NCBI RefSeq assembly: GCF_027409185.1
Contig: NC_084460.1
Span: 63,624,501-63,688,500, forward strand
Origin: Cynocephalus volans
Taxonomy: Eukaryota; Chordata; Mammalia; Dermoptera; Cynocephalidae
Length of the DNA stretch: 64,000 nt
Reading direction: 5' to 3'
This document shows, piece after piece, positions 33,935-45,660 of the stretch; the first letter of the stretch is position 1, and each line of letters starts with the position of its first letter. The notes beneath the pieces were generated by a model. The model was given only the letters and a program-made list of their open reading frames with translations. It did no database searches and was not told the origin of the DNA. Position numbers and translations under genes: made by a program.

Positions 33935-35397
33935 AAAAAGCAGAGCAGCTCTGATCTGGCAGCCCCCACAGGATCCAGGCCAGGTGAAACCCCACCCCCG
34001 AAAGGCCCAAGTAGCAACAAGCAGCTGACCATCAGCAAAACTCCCTGCCACTGCTGCAGACACCAGAGTGGAACAAGTGGACCATGAAAGCCGCCGCCAC
34101 AATGACTAAACACCAACAGAGAGATACTAGAAATATGAAAAACCAAGAAAGTACACCACCGTCAAAGGAATATAACTCTCAAGTTCTAGATTCTATAGAA
34201 CAGGAAGTCTGTGAAATGAGTGACAGGGAATTTTGAGTAACAATTCTAAGGAAACTAAATGAAATATAAGAAGACTCAGTTAGACAACACAACGAAATGA
34301 GAAAAAGTATACAGGATCTGAAAGAGGAAATGTACAAAGAAATCAATGCCCTGAAAAAGAATGTAGCAGAGCTTGTGGAGCTGAAGGATTCATTCAATGA
34401 AATAAAAAACACAACAGAGAGTTTAACCAGCAGGCTAGAACAAGCAGAAGAGAGAATTTCTGACCTTGAAGATCACCTATTTGAAATCACACAGGCAGAC
34501 AAAAAAAAGAGAAAAGAATTTTAAAAATTGAAGAAAATCTGAAAGAGGTAGCAGACAACCTTAAGCACTCAAATATCCAAATCATGGGTATTCCAGAAGG
34601 GGAGGAAAAAGAAAATGGCATTGAAAACACGTTCAATGAAATAACAGCAGAAAACTTCCCAGGTATAGGGAGAGATACAGATCTTCAGATTCAGGAGGTT
34701 CGAAGATCCCCAAACACATTCAACCCAAAAAGGTCTTCTCCAAGACATGTTATATAGTCAAATTGGCAAAACTCAAAGATAAAGAAAGAATCTTAAAAGC
34801 TGCAAGAGAGAAGCATCAAGTCACCTATAAGGGAGCCCCTATCGGACTAATATCAGACTTTTCATTGGAAACCCTACACACCAGAAGAGAATAGGATGAT
34901 ATATGCAACATACTAAAAGACAAAAATTGCCAGCCAAGAATACTTTACCCAGCAAGGCTATCCTTCCAAAATGAAGGTCAAGTACAAACAAAACTGCAGG
35001 AGTTCACTACCACACAACCAGCCTTACGAGAAATTCTCAAGGGAGTACTGGGTCTGGTACCTGAAAAACAACCACCACCACCATGAATACTCAAGAAAGA
35101 ACAAAACCCAGCAGTAAAATAAAAATGCTAAAAATAAAGAGAAAAAAAAGTTTATCTACCATCCCAAGGAACCAGCAAATACAGAAGACAAACAGTAAAT
35201 CAGAAAAAAAGCAACAAAAGATATTTAAAACATCCAAACAAAAATCAATAAAACACCAAGAGTAAATCAACACGTTACAATAAAAACTCTTAATGTAAAA
35301 GGATTGAATTCCCCACTCAAAAGACACTCACTGACTGATTGGATTAAAAAGATGGACCCAACAATATGCTGTCTTCAAGAGATTTACCTCACCTGAA
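33935..35397 (+). mobile_element. L1 5'-UTR end, ORF1 and start of ORF2
   Basis: A GC-richer L1 leader (CAGCCCCCACAGGATCCAGG, CCGAAAGGCCCAAG) precedes an ATG at 34086, in a GCCGCCGCCACAATG context just downstream. The ORF1 coiled-coil part is open at 34297-34524 (heptads in EINALKKNVAELVELK and later RLEQAEERISDLEDH), but a TGA near 34236 and later stops break ORF1. ORF1 C-terminal text (CCAAGAATACTTTACCCAGC) and the first part of ORF2 (GATTGGATTAAAAAGATGG) follow. ORF2 then stops abruptly at about 35397. Confidence 0.88.
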
Positions 35398-37560
35398 AAG
35401 AAAAAAATACCAATTACATTAGCACCCCTAAAAATCAAAGCCTTTGGTATAAATCTAACAAAATATGTACAAGACCTATATGAAGAAAACTAAAAAACTC
35501 TGATGAACAGAATCAAAGAAAACTAAATAAACAGATATTCCATACTCATGGATTTAAAACATGCAACACTGTCAATATGTCACTTTTCCCCACTTATCTA
35601 CAGATTCAATGCAATCCCAATCAAAATCCCAGCTCATATCAACAAAATAAATTAGACTGTAAAGTCCATATGGAAAGGCAAAAAAGACCCAGAATAGCCA
35701 ACATAATATTGGAGGAGAACAACAAAAGTCTAAGGACTGACACTACTGAACTTTAAGACTTACTATAAAGCCACAGTAATCAAGACTGTGTATACTATGG
35801 TATGCGTCCAATCCAAAATTCAGGACTGCCGACATGACAGTATTAAGAGGTGGGGCCTCCAAAAGTTGATTAGGCCATGAAGGCTCCCCTTGCTAATAGG
35901 ATTAAAGCCCTTATCAAAGAGGCTTCAGGCAGCAGTTGGTGAGCTTGCTCTTCTGCCCTCCACTATGTGAGAATAGAAGAAGGACTACAGGAGACACCAA
36001 ATATGGGCACTTTGATCTTGAACTTCCCAGCCTCCAGAACTGTCAGATAATAAACTACTATTCTTTATAAATTACCTGGTGTTGGGTATTTTGTTGTAGC
36101 ATCATAAGCAGAATAAGACAGTATTTATTGGCAAAAGAGTATACCAACAGGTTAATGGAATGGAATAGAGAGCCCAGGAAAGACCCTCGTAGATACAGTC
36201 AACTCATCTTTGAGAAAAGCGCAAAAAAAAACTACACACAAATCTTGCTCCCTTCATAAAAATTAACTGAAAATGAATCAAAGACCTAAAGGTAAAAGCC
36301 CAAAACTATAAATCTCCTAGAAGGTAACTTGAAAAAAAACCTAAATGACCTTGGGTATGGTGATGACTTTTTAGATACAACACAAAAGTCAAGATCCACA
36401 AAAGACATGATTGATAATCTGAACTTCATTAAAATTAAAAACTTCTGTTCTGTAAAAGACAATGTCAAAATAATAACACAAACCATTGACTGGGAAAAAA
36501 TATAACCAAAAGACCTATCTGATAAAGGACGATTATCCAAAATCTACAAAAGTATTCTTAAAATTCAACAATAAGAAACAAATGTTATGAAATTTAAAAA
36601 ATGAGCTGAAGACCTTAACACATACCTAACAAAAGAAGATACACAGACAGCAAGTAAACATATAAAAAGATACACTATATCATAATTATCAGGGAAATGC
36701 ATATTAAAACAATGAGCTATGACTACACACTTAGTAGTATGGCCAAAATCTGGAACACTGAAAATAACAAATTCTGGTGAGGATATGGAGCAACAGGAAC
36801 TCTCATTCATTGCTAGTAGAAATGCAAAATGGTACAGTCACTTTGGAAGACAGTCAGTGGATTCTTACAAAACTAAACATATTCTTACTTACCATATGAT
36901 TCAGCAATCACACTCCTTGGTATTCGCCCAAAGGAGTTAAAATACTATTGACTGTATGAAAACTCATAAAGGTATTTATAGCTGCTTCATTTAAAACTGC
37001 CCAAATTTGGAAACAATGGAGATGTCCTTCAATAGGTGAATGGATAAATAAACTAAAGTACCTCCGGGCAATGGAATAATATTCAGTGCTAAAAGAAAAT
37101 GAGCAATGAAAAGACACAGAGAGACCTTACATTCATATTACTAAGTGAAAGAAGCAGTCTAAAGAAAGGCTATACGATACTCTTGAACTAACAAAACTAT
37201 GGAGACAATAAAAAGATCAGTAGCTTCCAGGGTTGGGAGATGGGAGGGGAAGAATAGGCAAAGCACACAGGATTTTTAGGCAGTGAAAATACTGGAATTT
37301 GGTGATATGATGCTAGATATATGTCATTTACATTTGCCTAGACACCAAGAGTGAATCCTTATGTAAAATATGAACTTATGGGTGATTACGAAGTTTCAAT
37401 GTTGGTTCCTCAATTGTAAATAATGTACCACACTGGTGGGGACTGTTGACAATTGGGGAGGCTATGCATGTGTGTTGGGGAGATGGGGTATAAGGGAAAT
37501 CTCTATAGCTTCCTCTTAATTCTGCTATAAATAAATTAAAACTTATCAAAAAAGTTTTAA
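35398..37560 (+). mobile_element. Sense L1 ORF2 and 3'-UTR, split by an LTR
   Basis: Begins ACCAATTACATTAGCACCCC, well inside ORF2, so the joint with the previous L1 skips most of the endonuclease and the reverse transcriptase. Continues as ORF2 to 35810 and, after an MLT1 LTR, 36126-37100, then a 3'-UTR (AGATGGGAGGGGAAGAATAGG, GTGGGGACTGTTGACAATTGG, GGAGGCTATGCATGTGTG) to about 37560. No intact coding frame. Confidence 0.85.
35811..36125 (+). mobile_element. MLT1-type LTR
   Basis: Sense MLT1 LTR: AAGAGGTGGGGCCTCCAAAAG, TTGATTAGGCCATGAAGGC, then CCCAGCCTCCAGAACTGTC, AGATAATAAACTACTATTC and TGTAGCATCATAAGCAGAATAAG. It interrupts the L1 above. Confidence 0.75.
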
Positions 37561-37852
37561 TACACCTTTCTAAAAATTAGTTTTTAATAACAAAAATAAA
37601 ACCAACATTAAAATACACCATTCCATTTGTAATAAAAATTCAATAAATGAAAATTCTGTGAATTTTCTTAATATAATAAAATATATATATTTTACTCCAA
37701 AAGCAAGTAAAAACAATTAATGGGGAAACAATGGAGAAGGGTGATTCATCATCACTATTATTTAATAATGCCACTGAGAAGTGATAAACAGAGGTTAAAA
37801 TGATCATGATTTGGAGATAATTCACAACTGTAAAAACCAAGAATAGCACCCA
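37561..37852. other. AT-rich sequence, nothing recognised
   Basis: Low-complexity AT-rich junction between the L1 3' end and the ERV LTR. Confidence 0.5.
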
Positions 37853-38408
37853 TGTAACAGCTTGAACAGAAGTGACTCCGTTTTTATTAAACCTCTGAAT
37901 TTAAAAGTTTGTCTTTTTCTGTAAGCAAAACCACATATCTTGCAGCTGGTTGCTAGAACACAGTGAGTCTTGTTCATATGATTGCCAAAACACAACGACT
38001 GCTGCTCACATTGTACACAAAATAATTAGAGAAAAATTATTAATCCAGATGGCCATTCTTTACTAGTTTACTAACTTGATCTTTTTTGAGATTAACAGGA
38101 ACTGAACCCATGGAGAACAATGACGCTGGTCAATTCCCACCTGGGAAGTTCCTTGATGATTATCTGCAACACTCATGCATGCCTGCATGTCCCCACTTGG
38201 TCATCATGAATCAGCTTCCCACCACACATTCCTATAAAACCCTTTGGCAAACTTGAGAGAGGAGGAGATGGTCTTTGAGACATAAGTCCACCATTTCCCC
38301 AGGCTTCTGGCTTCCTGATTAAAGGCTATCTTTCCTTACACCAACTCTTGTCTCTTGATTATTGGCTACTGAGTGGAAAGCAAATGGACCTTTGGGGTCT
38401 AGGTAACA
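37853..38408 (+). repeat. 5' LTR of an ERV1-type provirus
   Basis: Begins TGTAACAGCTTGAACAG and probably ends CTAGGTAACA, about 556 bp. It has a TATAAAA at 38233-38239 and an ATTAAA at 38318-38323, in the right order for U3-R. Gag-like sequence follows downstream, so this is the 5' LTR. No matching 3' LTR was found in the window and no target duplication could be defined. The primer-binding site just after it (CTGGCAAGCCAGCCAG) does not match one of the common tRNA primers by eye. Confidence 0.6.
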
Positions 38409-39790
38409 AATCTGGCAAGCCAGCCAGTGGACACAATCCAGGCAGCCTAGTCACCTCAGCTGCTGCTGACAGGCTGTGGCAGCTCGGATGCGCATGTTGC
38501 TCGTGTCTAGCTAACCCTGCGAATGTGATCTTAGGGCCTTTCCCAGTGGCTGACAGTGGGTTTTTTCCCATGGAAACACTCTCTGTTCTCCCAACCAAAG
38601 TCCCAGCTGCCTTTTTTGCTTTTAGTTGGTGAAGGAAACAAAGCCATCTGGACAAGCTGACAAGCCTTTCTGACCAGTAAGTTGCATCAGAGTGTGTGCT
38701 GAGAGCACTCTGCCCCACCATCTGAACCCTTTTTGGGTTCTCTGGACTTGGTTGGGTCATCTGCAGTACTGATTGGCTGGGGAGGAAGGGACTCAAGGAC
38801 TGTAATCTGGTTCCCAGGGACGGGGAGTCTGTTTGCTAGGTGCCTGTTTCTGCTTGTCACTCCAGCTAACCAAATTCTGTGTCATGACCTATTGGGAGAG
38901 AACTCAGGGTTTTTCTACTTGTCCTGTTATACGGCAGCTGGTTCACTGTACTAAGAGTGATAAAGCTTGTCCACCTGAGTTGGCAGGAACACCTTGGGAG
39001 AATTTTGCTGTTTTAGTTAAGTGCCAGAGGACTAGCCAATCAGCGCCCCTTCTTTTCTCTTCAATAGGGGGATCTATTGGCTCTCAGTCACTGACCAAGA
39101 GTCACTGTGGCTCGACTTCTTTGAGGCAAACGAATGAAAAGAAACTTGTGTGGATGAGGGTCCTGGTTACAATACCAGACCTAGATTTCAACTCCTCAGG
39201 GCACTCACTGGGCTCTTAATTACATTGGTTACAACAGTGTGTGCCAGTCCCGAGTGCTTCCACATTTCTTTTGGGAGTTCTGTTTATTGAAGGAAGTGCA
39301 ATTGTAGGGTGCAGAGACATGACCCAGTGCTGGTGGGACTCACATTTTCAAGAAATGAATAATTGGCACATGGGAAATATCCAAACTCAGAAAACATGAC
39401 ACCAGCATTTGTGTATTCAGTGTCTAGCTACTGCTGATCCTTTGGGAAGAGACCCCTGAATCCCCTCACTCTGTGGGTGATATTTCAGACCATCAGGATA
39501 GATAATTATATCTGGGTAAAATCTTGTAAAGTGTGTGTCCCTACTAATCATCACAATTCTCCACTATGAAGCTGGAGGCAAATTCTCTATCCTCATTCTA
39601 GGGTTTGGTGCTGCTTCTACCTCAGAAGATATGGGTGGGGGTACCTTCAATCCTGGCTAAAAGTCCCTTGGGAAGAATCTTAGCTAAATGATCCAGTTAT
39701 AGTTGTAATCCGATGGCAAAAAAAGAAAATGACTTTTTACTGTAATATTACTTGGCCCATATATATTTTGGATTCAGAAGAATGCTGGCC
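38409..39790 (+). other. ERV1 leader region
   Basis: Probable 5' leader of the provirus between LTR and gag. Frames at 38348-38632, 38733-38954 and 38833-39219 are short and carry no domain. CTGACCAGTAAGTTGCATC at 38668-38686 holds a CAG|TAAG-like site that could be a viral splice donor, which is speculative. Confidence 0.4.
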
Positions 39791-41190
39791 TTTAAATGGT
39801 TCCTTTAATTACTATACTATCCTCCAATTGGAGTTGTTTTGTCAGAGGTCAGAGAAACGAGGTTGAATTCCTTATGTACAAGCTTTTATGTTGTTACAAA
39901 ATTAAGACTTCTCACAGGCAGGCTCAAGGGCTATCAGAGAAAGGGAAAAGAAGAAGCTTTCAAGCCCCTCCCAGATAGCTGTTGTGCAAAAGAGGAGGAG
40001 GATGAGGAGCAGAACTTGCTAGCAACATTAAACCCTCCAGACCTACAGGGTTATCAGAATAAAGCACAAGCCACAGGGTTTTTTCCCACAGCAGCTTTGC
40101 CTTCACCACCTCCTCCCGAAAACTTTCCAGATGACTTGGAACCTTGCTGGTCTTAATGCCCCACACCAACATGATTCAGGCTATGGAATGGTTTCCCCCT
40201 CTAAGACCCAACAGGGCACCCATTTCAGTTCAGATGTTTCCCTCTATAGGGCAGGGAAATTTCCATTAGGCAATACCTGGTTGGAGGTGTTAATGCCCAA
40301 GGACAGCTGGTTGGCTACTATTGGACATATAGTCCTTTCTCCACCTCTAATTTGTTGAATTGGAAGAGATCAAATCCTGTGTATGGAGATGACCCCCGAG
40401 AGATGACAGAATTGTTTACGACTATTTTTGATACCCACTGCCCTACCTGGGTAGACATTCAGGTTCTCCTTAATATCCTCCTGATGGCAGATGAAAGGTT
40501 AGCTCCAGATAAAGCTGATGATAAGGCTAGGTGCTTCCATCAAGTAGACCCCCAGGGTACTCCTGACCCCAGTCATGCCATCCCATTAATAGAGCCCAAT
40601 GGGAACCCCAATGATGGTGGCATGGATAGGCTTAATCACTACAAATGATGCATTCTGTCTGACTTAAAGCATGGGGTTCCAAAATAAAGGAGCTTAAACA
40701 AAATACAGGAAATACAACAAAGACCTAATGGAAATTCCTCAGAATGGTTAGAGAGAGTCTATCAGGCATACCAACAGTACTCAGATGCTAATCCTGAAGC
40801 TCTAGAAAATATACGAATCTTTAACATGACTTTTATCAGGCAAAGCACACCTGACATCAAAAGAATATTGCAGCAGCTAGATGGCCCTATTGGAACGAAT
40901 CCATACAGCCAGTGGACTTAGCTTACAAAGTACTTAATGCCAGAGAAACAAGAAAGGCAAGACAGACCATGATTTTTCTAGAAACAGTAGGAAAGAAAGA
41001 TGAAAAAAGAGTCAAAGGTGAAGGCCTAAAAAAGGACAGAAATCCCCAGGGGGAAAAAAAATGTGCCTATTATAAGGAATACAGACACTGGAAAAAGGAC
41101 CGTTTAAAGCAAAACAAGGAGAGGGAGAAAAAGACTGGAAAAAAGGAAGAAGGGAGACCCAAGAGGCAGATGACAGAATAAGATGAAAAC
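39791..41190 (+). pseudogene. ERV1 gag remnant
   Basis: Gammaretrovirus-like gag with breaks. The matrix/p12-like part includes an acidic run (EEEDEEQ) and a Pro-rich stretch (PSPPPPENF, about 40090-40120). The capsid N-terminal half is open at 40352-40648 (DPREMTELFTTIFDTH, PTWVDIQVLL). After a break the major homology region is visible near 40700-40790 (QRPNGNSSEWLERVYQAY). The nucleocapsid has one zinc knuckle, near 41050-41110, that has lost Cys residues (CAYYKEYRHWKKDR). A basic Lys/Glu-rich tail follows. At least two frame breaks and stops make it non-functional. Gag would form the virion core; this is a fossil. Confidence 0.82.
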
Positions 41191-41700
41191 TCTGATGATG
41201 AATGAGGAGGCCCAGGAGCTCCCTTGAATATACTTGGACCTATAGTTATCTTCCCACAGAACATTTGGTTCCCCTGGTGAAATTGACAGTGGGGAACCAA
41301 ATGATTGACTTCTTGGTTGATACTGCAGTGACTTTCTCAGTATTGAATATCCAAATGACTAAAAGTACAGAAAGAATGGTCCCCGTGGCTGAAGTCATAG
41401 AAAATATGCAGCAAAAATCTTTTCTCTAACCTCTAGAATGCAAACTGGATGATATGAAACTGAAGCATAGCTTCCTCTATATGTCAGAATGTCCAATCCC
41501 TCTGCTGGGCCAAGACTTTTTTTTTTTTTTTTGTGGTTTTTTCATGACCGGCACTCAGCCAGTGAGTGCACCGGTCAGTCCTATATAGGACCCGAACCCG
41601 CGGCGGGAGCGTCGCCGCGCTCCCAGCGCAGCACTCTACCGAGTGCGCCACGGGCTCGGCCCGGGCCAAGATTTTTTATGTAAATTGAATGCCCAAGTAA
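41191..41700 (+). pseudogene. ERV1 protease remnant, interrupted by a SINE
   Basis: Retroviral aspartic protease sequence continuing from gag. The active-site motif reads LVDTAVTFSVLN at about 41313-41348, with Ala (codon 41325-41327) where the catalytic triad needs Gly. The C-terminal part is broken by a dimeric SINE at 41521-41662, and the GLGDF-like PLLGQDF phrase (about 41497-41517) borders that insertion. Non-functional. Confidence 0.8.
41521..41662 (-). mobile_element. Dimeric tRNA-Ile SINE inside protease remnant
   Basis: A shortened minus-strand dimeric SINE of the GC-rich type (CGGGAGCGTCGCCGCGCTCC on the plus strand), with part of the second unit deleted. The 14-bp duplication GGGCCAAGACTTTT / GGGCCAAGATTTTT flanks it at 41507-41520 and 41663-41676. 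It postdates the ERV. Confidence 0.9.
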
Positions 41701-42860
41701 CATTTTTCTCCTGAAAAGCAGCAACTCTATGACCAGGTGCCCCCAGAGCAAGCCCTATGGTTGCTGACACTACTCATCCAATTGAAAGAACTCATCCCAC
41801 CAGAGATGTACAAAAGAGTGAGTAAGCTTGTCCGGACAGATAGGGTACCTGGTTGTGCCAAAACTGTGGAATCAGTAGCCAATGAATGAAGAAAGGGGCA
41901 CATGTTCCACATTAGAGACAATACCCTCTAAACAAGGAGGCCTTAAAAGGCATCCAACCAGTCTTACAATGATTCATAAAATATGGGTTAATCCTGCCTT
42001 GCTGATCTTCCTACAATACCCCTATATTTTGCCTGTGAAAAAGCCACATTCAGATGAATATAGGTTCATTCAAGACCTCAGGGCACATCCCACTGTGACT
42101 AATCCATATACCTTGCTGACTGCAATTCCAGGGGATTACAGATGGTTTACTGTCCGGGTTTTAAAAGATGCCTTCTTCTGTATACCGATAGCAGAGAAGG
42201 CTCAGTTATTGTATACTCTTGAATGGCAAGATCCTGAATCAAAGCCTATTTTTCAGTACTGATGGACTGTGGTACCACAAGGGTTCAAAAATTCATCCAC
42301 CATTTTTGGACAATTGGATGAAGGGGTATATGAAAATCAACTACAATGTATATTGAGAAGTAAAATAAAAATAAAATAATAAAATAATAAAATATATGGA
42401 TGACTTGCTTACTGCCAGCCACACACAGTAAATGTCTGGATACTACTGCACTGGTTTTGAAATACGTGGCACACTGAATATAAAGTATCTCCACATAAAG
42501 CTCAAATTTGTAAGGAGGAAGTAACTTATCTTGGGTTCAGGCTATGACAAAGGTGGCAAAGCCTTCTGTGAAACATAAAACAGCCTATAGCTACTATCAA
42601 AAACTCCAGGGAATCGGAGACAGCTGAGAGGCTTCTTGGGCACGGTGGGATTTTGTCAAATCTGGGGCTAGATTCAGAGACCTTGCACTGGACAACAGAA
42701 TGCCAACAAGTCTTTGAAACCATAATAGAAAAACTGGTTTCTGCACTGGCCATGGGACTTCCTAATCCCCGAAAGCCTTTTAGGCTATATGTGCATGAAA
42801 GACAAGGGCTAGGGCTGGGAGTACTAATTCTAATGGCTGGTGATACAAAGAGTGGGTAAA
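41701..42860 (+). pseudogene. ERV1 reverse transcriptase / RNase H remnant
   Basis: Reverse transcriptase of gammaretroviral type. Visible blocks are the LPVKKPHSDEYRFIQDLR fingers block (about 42028-42087), the DAFFCIPI palm block (the first catalytic Asp region, 42168-42191), VPQGFKNS (about 42270-42293) and YMDDLL at 42393-42410. Stops occur, for example TGA at 42261 and several after YMDD. An A/T-rich microsatellite (42358-42392) sits immediately before YMDD. The RNase H connection begins near 42660 (TECQQVFETIIEKL). The reading stops being ERV1-like at about 42860, with no integrase from this provirus. Confidence 0.85.
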
Positions 42861-43368
42861 ATGGTCAGGGGGTGGAAAAGTTTCCAGACTCCTTGATACA
42901 GGAGCCTCATGCTCTGTGGTACCAAAACACATACAGTTAGATTGAGAAACCACAAAAAAAATAAGGGTTGACTGGATTGACAGCTGAAATGTTTAAACAA
43001 AGTTTATGTAAAGAAGTTGCATTTCCTTTACCTGAATGTTTTATGGGAATAGATATTATGTATGGCTGAAAGAACACTTCCATTACCTAGTATTATAAAA
43101 CTAAAATCTTGTTAATAAAGCCCTAATGGAGGTCAGAGTTAGAAAAAAAAAGTAAGGGTTGATGGAATTAAGATGTTGGTAGAAGTGGTGTATTTGAATT
43201 GGCTTTATGTGAAATGGTCACATCTCTTTCTCCTGTTTGTATTATTGCCTCTTTGTGTTATGGGGATGGACACTGTATCTCACTGGAGAATGTTTCCCTT
43301 ACCTTAGTATTGTAAAATAAAAGACATGTAAATCGACCCTTCAGGATTACTAATTGGACATGACAAAT
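42861..43368 (+). pseudogene. Second ERV: protease remnants, two overlapping-type copies
   Basis: A different retroviral protease starts abruptly: RLLDTGASCSVVPKH with an intact Asp-Thr-Gly (42894-42902), then, after a frame change, GLTGLTAEMFKQ and FMGIDIMYG (about 43042-43068). Further on, 43150-43370 repeats a decayed version of the same C-terminal half (CVMGMDTVSHW; SIVKQKTCKS in part). The family is the one with GMDI and SIVKQK-like motifs, which I cannot place firmly (class I or class III ERV). Many stops; non-functional. Confidence 0.65.
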
Positions 43369-43384
43369 GGGAACCAATATGATA

Positions 43385-43945
43385 TATACATATTTTTAAT
43401 TCAACAGTATTTTTTATCGGTTATGAATATTCATGAGGTACAAAGCTGACCAACACCACTCATGCCCAGTATGTGATGGCCAGATCAATACTGGCAGCAT
43501 GCCCATTACCACAAATTGTGATTATACCCCATGTCCTCCACCCAATTAATCCCTGAACTCCCTCCCCATCCCCCTTTCCCCCAGCTCCACTTTGTATCCC
43601 TAGGTATGCTCTCTCCCTCTCCGAGTCCAACACAGCACTGTGCTGTTTGTTCCCTTCTGTTTCTCTTACTTAGCTCCCACTTATGAGTGAGGATGTGTGA
43701 TATTTTTCCCTCGGTGCTTTGCTTATTTCACTCAACGTAAGTTTCTCCAAGCTCATCCATGTTGTTGCAAATGGCAGAATTTCATTCTTTTTTTTATGGC
43801 AGAGTAGTATTCCATGGTGTGTATATACCATATTTTCCTTATCCAATTTTCCATCAATGAACATTTAGGTTGATTCCATATCTTAGCTATTGTAAATAGT
43901 GCTGTGATGAACATAGGAGTGCAGGTATCCCTTTGACATGGTGAT
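43385..43945 (-). mobile_element. 5'-truncated antisense L1 3' end
   Basis: Antisense L1 3'-UTR and the end of ORF2: TGAATATTCATGAGGTACAAAG, CCCTCCCCATCCCCCTTTCC (the complement of the L1 polypurine tract), ACTTATGAGTGAGGATGTGTG, and TAGTATTCCATGGTGTGTATA. A near-duplication GGGAACCAATATGAT / GGGAACCTATATATGAT at about 43369 and 43947 fits a target-site duplication. It splits the second ERV. Confidence 0.85.
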
Positions 43946-45660
43946 GGGAACCTATATATGATTGCCTGAGCCCACACAGTATAAAATAGAAGCTAGAATG
44001 CTAGTAGGGACAAATTCTCTGCACAACAGCCCTGTGTGAAGCATAGACTAGAACTTACTGCAAAAGCTTGTAAGCACCTCCCATTGACAATTACTGGAAC
44101 TTCAGAGTGGAGAATTTCCACTTAATGTGGCATTTACTAACTTGCTATTGGGAATTAATTGAAGTGACCCCTGTGACTGAAGGAATGACATAAATAATTA
44201 AATAATTAAAAAATAATTTTGAAACTTGAAAAACCCAGGAAGTCTTGGGTGATGTCAAAGAAACACTCTAATGGGGATGGCATTAACCAGAAGAGTTCCA
44301 AAATAAAGTGAAAATGGTTTATACAGGATGACTCATGCTACCTATGGAATGCAAGGAGATACTCAGGAACAGGGAGCCTCTTTCCCCTAGCACTGAGTCT
44401 GAAAATGCATGAGCTGCTGCCAGATTCTGCCATCACTTGAACAATGCTCCGTAAACAGCTCTTCACTGACTGACAAAGAGCTCCTTGGTTTACAGAGGGC
44501 AGTTCCAAGGCACATGAACAACATTCTGTTTTAGAAGGCCATCGCTTGGACTGAACGAAGTACAAACAAATCAGCTTGGTGAGTTAAACTGCATACTGCT
44601 TGTTACCATATTTCAGTTTCACCAACTCATGGGTGAATCCAGTGGCCCAACCATATGGTCAAGCAAGCAAGAGGGCAATGGAAAACTGGTCTAACCTGAA
44701 AACCTGGAAAAGAGATGGCCTTATAGAGCATAGCCCCATGGAAATCACTATAAGAATTTGAGGGTTGCATTAAAGTAGGACATGTCAATGCCCATCAGAA
44801 CACCTCTTTTCAAGGTTGAGAATGTGACTGAAGTCAACAGTCAGATATTCCCATGTGCTCACTCAAGGTGTCCACGTGCATCTGTGAAATGATGAACATG
44901 GGGGTACTACAGCAATGCAGAGATGAGCTGAATCTAGATATGTTTGTCCTGCACTATCTGAGGCACAAAATGCCAATAAGACATGTTCTGTCTGCAGCAA
45001 AGAGACAGACACTGCAGATGGCTACATGGCACATTCACAGAGGGGAAGGCCCCGAATACAGCTGGCAAGCTGGACAGATGCTAGCAGCCCTCGGGGGCTA
45101 CAAATGGGTCCTGACAGGAATAGACGCTCTGGGCTGGGTTTTGCTTACCCAGCGGTTGATGCAAATGCTCAGTGTGCTATAATAGAACTAGAACAGAAGA
45201 CACTGCACAAATCTGGATGGCAGACCATCATTTCTTCAGACCATGGAACACAATTTCAGACCAAGGCCCATAATGTCCAATAATGGGTACAGAGCTATGC
45301 TCCTCAGAATAATAGTTTGATTGAGAATTGAAATGAGCAATTGAAACACTGGTTGTCTAGAATGGTGGTGGTGGGGGAGATAAAAGGGCTGGCTAACACA
45401 CCTTCACAAGTGTATGCTCACACCTAACATTAGGGGGACTAAGGAAAGTTCCCCACTAGATAGATTCCTCTGTTTTTCGGGTGGATCTGGAGAAGAAGTA
45501 GGGAAAGATGCTGATATACTTTTCTTTTTCCCTCAGATCATCTCACCTTTCTTCTTCCTACTTGATATAGTGGTCACAGGACCAAGGCTACAACCACAAG
45601 TCCCGGAATCAAGTATAATTTCAAAGCAAAAAACTGTAACTATATTTTAAAACCTTTGTG
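43946..45660 (+). pseudogene. Second ERV: RNase H/integrase remnant
   Basis: Decayed pol continuing after the L1. From about 44850 the integrase core can be read: GGYKWVLTGIDAL holds the first Asp (codon 45123-45125), LGFAYPAVDANAQCAI follows in another frame, IISSDHGTQF holds the second Asp (45239-45241), and NNSLIEN holds the Glu (45323-45325). The D to E distance is about 28 codons, shorter than the usual 35, so bases are missing. A tail with FFPSDHLTF-like text ends near 45650. Frame shifts and stops are frequent. It is likely the same lineage as the protease at 42861-43368. Confidence 0.7.

Noticed and set aside
34297-34524. Coiled-coil protein gene
   Set aside because: The heptad-rich text is the ORF1 coiled coil of a broken L1, with L1 ORF1 C-terminal and ORF2 sequence directly downstream.
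43670-43977. Minus-strand frames matching a known-looking protein (EYYSAIKKR text)
   Set aside because: This is the well-known C-terminal part of L1 ORF2 in an antisense L1 fragment.
42861-45660. A functional retroviral protease-integrase gene because of the intact DTG
   Set aside because: Stops and frame shifts are frequent, an L1 splits it, and the integrase D to E spacing is too short.
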